Source: Nitrospirota bacterium
GTDB lineage: Bacteria; Nitrospirota; Thermodesulfovibrionia; Thermodesulfovibrionales; SM23-35
Length of the DNA: 6,095 nt
Direction of reading: 5' to 3'
NCBI GenBank assembly: GCA_018262395.1
Contig: JAGSYM010000145.1
Span: 1-6,095, forward strand
In this document: positions 1 to 5,414 of the stretch, one piece after another
Layout of the letters: the number at the start of each line of letters is the position of its first letter
How positions within the stretch are numbered: the stretch's first letter is position 1
Program-made: the position numbers and the translations under genes
The notes under the pieces: generated by a model
What the model saw: the letters and a program-made list of their open reading frames with translations, nothing else
Database searches by the model: none
Told to the model about the DNA's origin: nothing

Positions 1-251
1 ATGCAAAAAACGTGTCCGGCACCCATCACCTGCAGATTCCTCACACAGGCGTTGACCATCTCAGGGTCATTCCCCTCTGTTCTTATCAGACAGGGACCCG
101 ACGCTTCCGTAAAAGCGACACCGAACTTTGCCTGGGGGACGCCCGTTGCTATGACCTCATAAAGGTCTTCGATCGTCTTGATAAAATGTGTCTGCCCGAG
201 GATGACATTTGATCCTTCGGGTATCTCTATCGCTACGGTTTTTATCTCCAT
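1..251 (-). CDS. Adenosine-specific kinase family protein, N-terminal half (partial)
   Basis: Reading the minus strand from ATG at 251-249 gives 83 codons that run off the left edge. The protein starts MEIKTVAIEIPEGSNVILGQ and continues with the segments THFIKTIEDLYE, KFGVAFTEASGP and EGNDPEMV. These match from memory the small adenosine-specific kinase family (Pfam Adenosine_kin), whose members are about 160 residues long, so roughly half is visible. Family members are cytoplasmic; an archaeal structure prompted the adenosine kinase name, but the cellular role is poorly established. The start is supported by a good ribosome binding site 6 nt upstream. The gene is divergent from the DUF4390-ntrY-ntrX operon and is probably unrelated in function. 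The family call is quite secure; the enzymatic activity is inferred. Confidence 0.85.
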   Translation of the reverse strand, partial: MEIKTVAIEIPEGSNVILGQTHFIKTIEDLYEVIATGVPQAKFGVAFTEASGPCLIRTEGNDPEMVNACVRNLQVMGAGHVFC

Positions 252-257
252 ATTCTG

Positions 258-263
258 TCTCCT
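258..263 (-). promoter_or_regulatory. Ribosome binding site of the adenosine-specific kinase gene
   Basis: The minus strand reads AGGAGA here, 6 nt before the ATG at 251. It is a near-consensus Shine-Dalgarno sequence and fixes the start of this gene. Confidence 0.8.
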
Positions 264-302
264 CTCAATGGTTTCCCGGGGTTCAGCCCTTTTGCTTAAC
301 GA

Positions 303-330
303 TTTATCACGTACGGAGCTATGATATAAT
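303..330 (+). promoter_or_regulatory. Putative extended -10 promoter for the DUF4390-ntrY-ntrX operon
   Basis: TATAAT at 325-330 is a perfect -10 hexamer, preceded by TG at 322-323 in the TGnTATAAT extended -10 arrangement, which often compensates for a weak -35. The best -35 candidate is TTTATC at 303-308 with a 16-bp spacer and only 3 of 6 matches to TTGACA. Transcription would begin near 337, leaving a leader of only about 12 nt before the ATG at 349, or about 72 nt before the alternative ATG at 409. This is a sigma-70-type prediction; no sigma-54 promoter is seen here. Confidence 0.6.
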
Positions 331-355
331 GAAAATAAATTTTTAAGGATGTCAA
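326..355 (-). promoter_or_regulatory. Putative divergent promoter for the adenosine-specific kinase gene
   Basis: On the minus strand a perfect TTGACA -35 lies at 355-350, followed after an 18-bp spacer by CATTAT at 331-326 (4 of 6 matches to TATAAT). The -10 overlaps the plus-strand -10 almost base for base, and the -35 covers the start codon region of the plus-strand gene. The transcript would start near 319 and carry a leader of about 70 nt. The perfect -35 is seen directly; function is inferred. Confidence 0.45.
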
Positions 356-981
356 GCCGTACATTTCAAAAAAAGTTCGATATCAGATATTCGACGCTAC
401 CAGTTCAAATGAACATATTATTAAAATTCCTTATAATAAATTTTTCCGTTACAACACTTCTGCTTTCTGTATACGGATGGTCTGGCGCCAGCGAAATCAC
501 CGGGCCTGAAATAAAAATACAGGATAATCAAATCCGTGTTACAACTTCCCTTTCGCTCAATGAAAAATCATTGCAGGAATTGCGAAGCGGCGTGACAAAG
601 GATCTCAAGTTCTCTATTGACCTTTTCAGGGTTTGGAAAATGTGGCCTGACGAATTTGTCGTGGGGAAAATGTTTATCCGCACCCTGAAGAGCGACCCGG
701 TAATTATGGAATACCGGGGGTCATCGAATGATGGGAATACGCTCGTCCAGAAAAAATTCAAATCATTCGAATCCATGATTCAGTGGGCATTGCTCATTAA
801 TGATGTAAAGCTTGCAAATGTAAAAGACCTTGAACAAGGCACCTATTTTGTCAGGGTGACTGTTGAATCGAAGATAAGGAAATTACCCCCTGTTATCGGC
901 TACTTTATGATCTTTCTCCCTGAGAACGAATTCAAAATAGAGAAGGATTCTCCATTTTTTCCCGCTGGAACGCGGAAATGA
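349..981 (+). CDS. DUF4390 domain secreted protein, first gene of the ntrY-ntrX operon
   Basis: This 210-residue protein has a hydrophobic segment at about residues 22-43 after a Met at residue 21, ending in a plausible signal peptidase site near WSGAS, so the mature part should lie in the periplasm or envelope. The mature region, with motifs such as FSIDLFRVW, WPDEFVVGK, RTLKSDPVIMEY and a basic LPPVIGYF segment near the end, resembles DUF4390 proteins, which often precede NtrY-like kinases in betaproteobacteria and other groups. No enzymatic motif is visible and the function is unknown. Neither start is well supported: ATG 349 has AAGG directly against it with no spacer, and ATG 409 (residue 21) lacks a clear ribosome site but gives a normal signal peptide. 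I favour 409 on protein grounds and list 349 as the longest form. Its stop overlaps the next start as ATGA (978-981), implying translational coupling. Confidence 0.75.
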   Translation: MSSRTFQKKFDIRYSTLPVQMNILLKFLIINFSVTTLLLSVYGWSGASEITGPEIKIQDNQIRVTTSLSLNEKSLQELRSGVTKDLKFSIDLFRVWKMWPDEFVVGKMFIRTLKSDPVIMEYRGSSNDGNTLVQKKFKSFESMIQWALLINDVKLANVKDLEQGTYFVRVTVESKIRKLPPVIGYFMIFLPENEFKIEKDSPFFPAGTRK

Positions 982-1775
982 CAAAACCTCTTTTTCGAGC
1001 CTCATTGATCGTTTTGTTTCTTCTGATTATTGCTTCTTTCGGGATAGAACTTCATTATATGAAACACGGAGCAATACCGCTTCTGACCAGAATACTCCTT
1101 CTGCTCCTTTTAAACGTAACTATTCTTGCCTTCATGGTCCTGGTGTTCTTCATCTCAAAAAATATCATAAAGCTCATCCTTGAGAGAAGAAGTCGTGTTC
1201 TCGGATACAAATTTAAGACAAGGATCGTTATTATTCTTGTTGCACTGACCCTCTTGCCCGCACTTTCCCTGTTCATCCTGTCCAGTGGACTCATTGCCAA
1301 TTATATTGACAGATGGTTTGCTCCGCAGATAAAGAAGCCGCTGGAAGACTCCATCGAGATTGCAAAAGCAGTTTATGAGATCGAAAGACAAAAGGCCCTC
1401 GATTCTGCGAGGGCTTTCCGTGCAGGGAAAAAAATTTCAGGTAATTATCATGTGAGACGGCTTTCTGCCATGCCGGCGGACGCAACTGAAACACTGAGAG
1501 CAGCTTTTGCAGGCAAAGAAGGCACCGAGATAATTTCCGGGAAACGAGGGGATATCATTCAAGCTGCTATCCCGGAATTCAACAAAAAAGGCGGGCAGGC
1601 GGGCGTAATCGTCGTTGACACCCAGGTCACTCCGAAAATTATGAAGCAGGTGGAGAATATAAAAGATGCCTATGAGAATTATCTTGCACTCGAAGCGTGG
1701 AAGCTGCCTATAAAGGTAAATTACCTCATAACCCTTGGGTTCCTCACCCTGGTATGGCCCTTTGGGTGGGGCTGA
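978..1775 (+). CDS. ntrY: NtrY-like sensor histidine kinase, N-terminal membrane sensor half (frameshifted)
   Basis: These 265 residues are the sensing portion of an NtrY-type kinase. Three hydrophobic helices are visible at about residues 8-25, 38-60 and 82-104, followed by an extracytoplasmic region of about 140 residues beginning near DRWFAPQIKKPLEDS, a segment typical of NtrY after its third helix. A fourth helix begins at about residue 247 (VNYLITLGFLTLV). The frame then reads WPFGWG and stops at TGA 1773-1775, in the middle of that helix and just before the HAMP domain, which continues in another frame. The start overlaps the DUF4390 stop by 4 bp and has only a weak GGA upstream, so it probably depends on coupling. 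The half on its own has no kinase domain and could not signal. Confidence 0.85.
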   Translation: MTKPLFRASLIVLFLLIIASFGIELHYMKHGAIPLLTRILLLLLLNVTILAFMVLVFFISKNIIKLILERRSRVLGYKFKTRIVIILVALTLLPALSLFILSSGLIANYIDRWFAPQIKKPLEDSIEIAKAVYEIERQKALDSARAFRAGKKISGNYHVRRLSAMPADATETLRAAFAGKEGTEIISGKRGDIIQAAIPEFNKKGGQAGVIVVDTQVTPKIMKQVENIKDAYENYLALEAWKLPIKVNYLITLGFLTLVWPFGWG

Positions 1776-3007
1776 AAATATCAAAAGGGATATCAGATCC
1801 GGTGCAGAGTCTTGCACAGGCAACAGAGCTTGTTGCCGCAGGAGATCTTGATGTACAAGTCCAGATCACCGGGGAGGATGAGATTGGTCTTCTCATGAAT
1901 TCATTCAATCACATGGTCAAAGAGTTGAAGGAGGGGAAAAAATCGTTGCAGTCAGCATATGTTGAATCTGACCGGCGGAGACTTATCTTGGAAAATATCC
2001 TTGATAATATCAACTCAGGGGTTATCATGCTTGACACAACCGGTCATATCCTGATGATCAATAAACGTGCGTGCTCGATCATCAACATCAGTCCCGGTCA
2101 GGTCCTGAGCAAGAATTACCGGGAGCTTCTCGCCCTGATACATTCTGAAGAGCTCAGGAATGTTGTCAGCAGCATTGAAGGGAAGGAATTCAAACCCTTC
2201 AAGCGGGAGGTGAAGGCGGTCGTAGGCAACAGGAAGCTTACACTCCAGGTTTTTATCATAGGGTTAAAGGATGCAGAAAAGTATATCGGGATGCTCGTCG
2301 TCTTTGATGATATCACTGATATCATCGAGGCCCAGAAAGCACTTACATGGCAGGATGTTGCAAGGAAAATCGCCCATGAGATCAAAAACCCGCTCACCCC
2401 TATCAAGCTTTCAGCAGAGCGCATGCTCAAAAAATGGGAGCAGAAGGAGGCCGATTTCGACGATGTTTTCCACCGGTCTACAAAAACCATTGTAAGGGAA
2501 GTCGACAGCCTGAAAAGGCTGGTTGATGAATTTTCGAAATTCGGGAAAATGCCCGAGATCAAAAAGATGCCGAGTTCGCTTTCCGCCCTGGTCCACGATG
2601 TTGCAAATCTATACCGGGAGTACAAAGGGCTGGATATCAATATTATGATACCTGACAACCCTCCGCAGGTTGATCTCGACGGAGAACAATTTAAAAGGGT
2701 CTTAATCAATATTTTTGATAATGCCGTACAGGCAATGACAAACAATGGCAGGATTGATGTGAGCGTCGGGTTTGATATGCTGTCTGAAACAGCCCATGTT
2801 TCAATTGCAGACAACGGTCCCGGGATACGGGATGAGGACAAGGAAAAATTATTCCTTCCATACTTTTCAACAAAGAAAGACGGAACAGGGCTCGGGCTCG
2901 CAATAGCCAACAGAATTGTCACAGAACACGGAGGTCACATCAGGGTGCAGGACAATGAACCTCATGGTACGGTTTTTTCCATATCGATACCGATAAAGGA
3001 GAGTTAA
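1697..3007 (+). CDS. ntrY: NtrY-like sensor histidine kinase, C-terminal HAMP-PAS-kinase half (frameshifted)
   Basis: This frame opens with GTG at 1697, but real NtrY homology begins around the ATG at 1754 (residue 20, MALWVGLKISKG), which completes the last membrane helix. Next come a HAMP linker (about 26-80), a PAS domain (about 90-205), and a complete HisKA-HATPase core: H-box AHEIKNPLTPIKL with phospho-accepting His227, N-box Asn342 in FDNAVQAM, G1 box DNGPGI from Asp372, and G2 box GTGLGL at 396-401. The role is autophosphorylation and phosphotransfer to NtrX, encoded immediately downstream. All catalytic motifs are intact, so only the frame break argues against function. No convincing ribosome site precedes GTG 1697 or ATG 1754, so independent translation is doubtful. 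Joined to the upstream half, the product would be about 676 residues, slightly shorter than the usual 700-770. Confidence 0.88.
   Translation: MEAAYKGKLPHNPWVPHPGMALWVGLKISKGISDPVQSLAQATELVAAGDLDVQVQITGEDEIGLLMNSFNHMVKELKEGKKSLQSAYVESDRRRLILENILDNINSGVIMLDTTGHILMINKRACSIINISPGQVLSKNYRELLALIHSEELRNVVSSIEGKEFKPFKREVKAVVGNRKLTLQVFIIGLKDAEKYIGMLVVFDDITDIIEAQKALTWQDVARKIAHEIKNPLTPIKLSAERMLKKWEQKEADFDDVFHRSTKTIVREVDSLKRLVDEFSKFGKMPEIKKMPSSLSALVHDVANLYREYKGLDINIMIPDNPPQVDLDGEQFKRVLINIFDNAVQAMTNNGRIDVSVGFDMLSETAHVSIADNGPGIRDEDKEKLFLPYFSTKKDGTGLGLAIANRIVTEHGGHIRVQDNEPHGTVFSISIPIKES
1752..1775 (+). other. Frameshift junction splitting ntrY
   Basis: The upstream frame reads LTLV at 1743-1754 and then WPFGWG-stop, while the downstream frame reads MALWVGLKI from 1754. 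Moving by -1 at GTATGG (the A at 1754 used twice) gives one continuous membrane helix leading into HAMP. The lesion equals one missing base, or two extra. Short homopolymers (CCC, TTT, GGG, GGGG) crowd 1758-1770, where an indel from sequencing is easy. No canonical X-XXY-YYZ slippery heptamer is in phase, so a programmed shift is not supported. Confidence 0.8.
2996..3003 (+). promoter_or_regulatory. Ribosome binding site of ntrX
   Basis: AAGGAGAG ends a few bases before ATG 3008; the GGAG core at 2998-3001 has a 6-nt spacer. The site lies inside the last codons of ntrY, so ntrX has its own strong initiation signal despite being joined directly to the previous gene. Confidence 0.85.
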
Positions 3008-4351
3008 ATGACAGACGCCGTCGTATTCATAGTGGATGACGAAGATGGAATCCGTGAGAGTCTCTCGGGGATATTCGAAGATGAGGGATATGCCGTCCGT
3101 ACAGCAGGTACCGCTGAGGAAGCTTTTGATATGCTGAAAGAGCAGACCCCTGACCTGATGTTTCTGGATGTCTGGCTCCCGGGAATCGATGGCATTCAGG
3201 CCCTCACAAAGATACGGGAAAGCAATCCGGAACTCCCCATTGTGATGATATCGGGCCACGGAAATATAGAGCTCGCAGTAAATGCAACCAGAATAGGTGC
3301 ATACGATTTTCTGGAGAAACCTCTTTCTCTTGAGAGGGTTTTACTGGTTGCCAGCAGGGCACTCGAAAGACGAACGCTCGAGCTGGAGAACAAGGCCCTC
3401 AAACAGGATTTGACGGAAAAATGGCGTCTCATCGGGAATTCACCAAAAATGAAACAGCTCAGTGAGCAGGTCGATATGGCAGCAAAGAGCAATAGCAGGG
3501 TACTCATCCTTGGTGAGAGTGGTGCGGGGAAAGAACTTGTTGCTCATACACTCCATGGAAACAGCACCCGGGCAGGCAAGCCCTTCATCGAAATGAATTG
3601 TGCTGCGATACCGCAGGAACTTATAGAGAGTGAACTGTTCGGTCACGAAAAGGGTTCCTTTACCGGGGCTTTCGAGAGGAAAAAAGGCAAATTCGAACTT
3701 GCTGACGAAGGGACATTATTCCTCGATGAGGTAGGTGATATGTCTCTCTCAACGCAGGCCAAGGTGCTCCGCGTAATAGAAACTCAGGAATTCCAGCGTG
3801 TAGGAGGCAGTAAAAATATCAAAGTTGATGTCAGGATCATTTCCGCCACAAACAAGGATCTGTCAGAGGAAGTGAAAAAGGGCGCCTTCAGGGAAGATCT
3901 GTTATACAGGCTGAATGTCATCCCCATTTCCCTTCCCCCACTCAGGGAGAGGAAGGAAGATATCCCGGAGCTGGTCGATTATTTCCTCGGGTATTTTGCT
4001 GCAGCATACGGTCAGAAACCAAAGAAAATCACTCCTGACGGGATCAAAATGCTTGAGGTATATGATTGGCCGGGTAATATCAGGGAACTCAGGAACATCA
4101 TTGAGCGTCTTGTCATTATGACCCCTTCCAATGTGGTCACCGCACGAAATATTATCCTCGGCGAAGTTACCCGTTCAGACTATTTTACGTTCAGTACGCT
4201 CAAAGAGGCACGGGAATCATTTGAAAAAGACTTCATCATCAAGAAGCTTGAGGAGAATAACTGGAATATTTCGAAGACAGCGGAAATCCTCGATATCGAG
4301 CGCAGTAATCTTCACCGGAAGATTAAGGCATACGATATCAAAACACCATGA
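3008..4351 (+). CDS. ntrX: NtrX-like sigma-54-dependent response regulator
   Basis: The 447-residue protein has the three-domain layout of an NtrC-family activator. The receiver domain (about 4-120) shows the acidic pair Asp10-Asp11, phospho-acceptor Asp54 in FLDVWLP, Ser82 and Lys104. The AAA+ domain (about 140-380) has Walker A GESGAGKE at 169-176, the sigma-54 contact loop GSFTGA at 216-221, Walker B GTLFLDEV at 235-242, a sensor-I-like RIISATNKDL, and LPPLRERKEDI. A Fis-type helix-turn-helix sits at about 400-447 (NISKTAEILDIERSNLHRKI). When phosphorylated by NtrY it should oligomerise, bind upstream sites and remodel sigma-54 RNA polymerase; its targets cannot be seen here. The contact loop has Ser in place of the consensus second Ala (GAFTGA), a mild variant found in other activators. 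Length is normal for NtrX and nothing looks broken. The start is fixed by the ribosome site and adjacency to ntrY. Confidence 0.93.
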   Translation: MTDAVVFIVDDEDGIRESLSGIFEDEGYAVRTAGTAEEAFDMLKEQTPDLMFLDVWLPGIDGIQALTKIRESNPELPIVMISGHGNIELAVNATRIGAYDFLEKPLSLERVLLVASRALERRTLELENKALKQDLTEKWRLIGNSPKMKQLSEQVDMAAKSNSRVLILGESGAGKELVAHTLHGNSTRAGKPFIEMNCAAIPQELIESELFGHEKGSFTGAFERKKGKFELADEGTLFLDEVGDMSLSTQAKVLRVIETQEFQRVGGSKNIKVDVRIISATNKDLSEEVKKGAFREDLLYRLNVIPISLPPLRERKEDIPELVDYFLGYFAAAYGQKPKKITPDGIKMLEVYDWPGNIRELRNIIERLVIMTPSNVVTARNIILGEVTRSDYFTFSTLKEARESFEKDFIIKKLEENNWNISKTAEILDIERSNLHRKIKAYDIKTP

Positions 4352-4398
4352 GACGTATCAAACGCCATTATGTTGTCATTGACCCGAAAGTAGATTAA
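4348..4398 (+). other. 16-codon ORF overlapping the ntrX stop (possible gene remnant)
   Basis: ATG at 4348 overlaps the ntrX TGA as ATGA, the same coupling seen between the first two genes, and encodes MRRIKRHYVVIDPKVD before TAA at 4396-4398. The peptide is basic at its start and hydrophobic in the middle. It could be the start of a lost operon gene cut off by the repeat that begins 4 bp after the stop, a coupled micro-peptide, or chance. I do not recognise it. Confidence 0.2.
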
Positions 4399-4401
4399 CC
4401 A

Positions 4402-4476
4402 GTAATCTCCCCTAACCCCTCTTTATGAAAGAGGGGCGGTTCCTCCCTTTTCTAAAGGGAGGTTAGGAGGGATTAC
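4402..4476. repeat. Three-stem palindromic intergenic repeat between convergent genes
   Basis: The outer arms 4402-4417 and 4461-4476 pair over 16 positions (14 Watson-Crick, one G-T, one mismatch). Inside are two perfect 9-bp hairpins: 4416-4424 with 4428-4436 (CCCCTCTTT/AAAGAGGGG, 3-nt loop) and 4442-4450 with 4454-4462 (CCTCCCTTT/AAAGGGAGG, 3-nt loop). The result is a clover-like fold, although the inner stems share two bases each with the outer stem. The CCCCTAACCCC...GGTTAGG style resembles abundant dispersed palindromic repeats I recall from Nitrospirota and deltaproteobacterial genomes. Copy number cannot be judged from one window. Confidence 0.75.
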
Positions 4477-4484
4477 CTATTTTT
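4416..4484 (+). terminator. Likely transcription terminator of the ntrX operon, within the palindromic repeat
   Basis: The GC-rich hairpin 4442-4462, or the larger folded repeat, is followed on the plus strand by TTTTT at 4480-4484 after an 18-nt gap from the hairpin, or 4 nt after the outer stem. It sits between convergent genes, so it could stop transcription from both sides; a comparable T-run is not evident on the minus-strand side. Termination is inferred from structure and position. Confidence 0.45.
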
Positions 4485-4493
4485 CATGCTCCC

Positions 4494-5249
4494 TCATTTC
4501 ACAATCCTTCTCCGCATCAATCTGAAAGGGTACGGAGCAAGCAGCACGACCACCACTATGAGCCATACGGTATCCCACGTGCAAAGAGCCGGCCTTCCTG
4601 ATGCCAGCCCCCTGCATATGTTCACCAGATGATAGAGCGGTGTAAAAAATGCGATCTTTGCAACAACAGAGGACAGATTATTCAGGGGGAAAAAGATTCC
4701 GGAAAAGAGAAACATCGGCGTCATAAAAAGGGTATAAAAATAATTGAACGAATCGATCCCGGGGATTACCGCAGTAAATATCAGCGATATCTCTGAAAAT
4801 ATCAGGCCGGTTATAAAAAGGACAGGGATGACGAAGACTATCAATGGAGATTCCACAAGGCCAAACAGGGATATAACAAGGATAATAATCGCACCGTAGA
4901 GCAGGCTCTTCGTTGCCCCCCACATGAGTTCGCCAAGCACAAGGTCATCGAGATTGACGGGTGTTGCCAGTATCGCATCGAATGTTTTCTGGTAAGTCAT
5001 TCGCACATATGTCCCATAGGTGCACTCATAGATTGCCGCAAACATAGACGATGAAGCAATGATGCCAGGGGCGATAAACTGAATATACGGAACACCGTTT
5101 ATTTCCTGGACAAATGCTCCCAGGCCGAGACCTAAGGCAGCGAGGTAGAGAACCGGCTCGACGAAATTCAAAGCCAGGCTTGATTTATAGAGCTTCGTAT
5201 AGACGGTGAGATTTCTCTGCCAAACTCTGAATGCACGTTTAATGTTCAT
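4494..5249 (-). CDS. NodJ-like ABC-2 family permease
   Basis: This 251-residue inner-membrane protein is the membrane half of an ABC-2 exporter. It begins with a cytoplasmic amphipathic stretch (RAFRVWQRNLTVY), then a first helix at about 28-47 (VEPVLYLAALGLGLG), a second at about 56-78 carrying the family-conserved Glu75, a cytoplasmic coupling segment at about 83-114 (RMTYQKTFDAILATPV, LVLGELMWGATK), four further hydrophobic helices, the SGIFFPLNNL motif near residue 185, and a basic tail RLMRRRIVK. The pattern and length match NodJ and relatives. NodJ exports lipo-oligosaccharide Nod factors with NodI in rhizobia, but this wider family occurs in many non-symbionts with unknown substrates, so the symbol nodJ is not assigned. 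GGA lies about 7 nt before the ATG. The ATPase is encoded upstream on the same strand, 165 bp away. Confidence 0.88.
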   Translation of the reverse strand: MNIKRAFRVWQRNLTVYTKLYKSSLALNFVEPVLYLAALGLGLGAFVQEINGVPYIQFIAPGIIASSSMFAAIYECTYGTYVRMTYQKTFDAILATPVNLDDLVLGELMWGATKSLLYGAIIILVISLFGLVESPLIVFVIPVLFITGLIFSEISLIFTAVIPGIDSFNYFYTLFMTPMFLFSGIFFPLNNLSSVVAKIAFFTPLYHLVNICRGLASGRPALCTWDTVWLIVVVVLLAPYPFRLMRRRIVK

Positions 5250-5267
5250 GAAAATTCCATATTATGA

Positions 5268-5284
5268 TTTAGCAGGTTGCTAAA
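5268..5284. repeat. Small perfect hairpin in the ABC intergenic gap
   Basis: TTTAGCA at 5268-5274 pairs perfectly with TGCTAAA at 5278-5284 around a 3-nt loop, about 19 bp upstream of the permease start. On the minus strand the stem is preceded, not followed, by a T-run, so it is not a standard terminator for the ATPase gene. In the shared transcript it would lie close to the permease ribosome site. Confidence 0.5.
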
Positions 5285-5306
5285 AAAATCCGCATAAAAA
5301 ACACGT

Positions 5307-5380
5307 TGTCACGCTGAACTCGTTTCAGCATCTCATAATAATCAACAGGTTAGAGATCCCGAAACAAGTTCGGGATGACA
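5307..5380. repeat. 74-bp palindromic repeat with self-folding arms between ABC genes
   Basis: Arms 5307-5334 and 5353-5380 are inverted repeats matching at 22 of 28 positions and starting TGTCA/ending TGACA, separated by an 18-bp AT-rich centre. Each arm also folds by itself: GCTGAA/TTCAGC (6 bp, 5313-5329) and ATCCCGAA/TTCGGGAT (8 bp, 5356-5376), each with a 5-nt loop. The TTCAGCATCTC and GAGATCCCGAA segments resemble a dispersed repeat (GAACTTGTTTC-type) I recall from many bacterial genomes. No ORF lies within, so any mobility would depend on functions supplied elsewhere. Confidence 0.75.
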
Positions 5381-5414
5381 TGAAAATACTTTTTCACCCG
5401 CCTGATTGTAATCC

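Noticed and set aside
12..212. 66-codon plus-strand open frame at the left edge
   Set aside because: It overlaps the minus-strand adenosine-specific kinase reading, which matches a known family and has a ribosome site.
252..348. Sigma-54 (-24/-12) promoter for autoregulation by NtrX
   Set aside because: TTGC occurs at 292-295, but there is no GG at the required distance upstream, so the GG-N10-GC pattern is absent.
1752..1775. Programmed -1 ribosomal frameshift in ntrY
   Set aside because: No in-phase X-XXY-YYZ slippery heptamer and no obvious strong stem-loop just downstream; NtrY kinases are not known to me to use frameshifting.
1437..1823. 128-codon minus-strand frame spanning the ntrY frameshift
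   Set aside because: No homology recognised, and the plus-strand NtrY sequence accounts for both sides of the region.
2116..2922. 268-codon open frame on the minus strand opposite the ntrY kinase region
   Set aside because: It is antisense to a domain-complete histidine kinase, its translation is Ser-rich with no recognisable domain, and the openness follows from the codon usage of the real gene.
4402..5380. CRISPR array or a composite mobile element defined by the two repeats
   Set aside because: The two repeats are unlike each other, there are no regularly spaced direct repeats, and no transposase is encoded between them.
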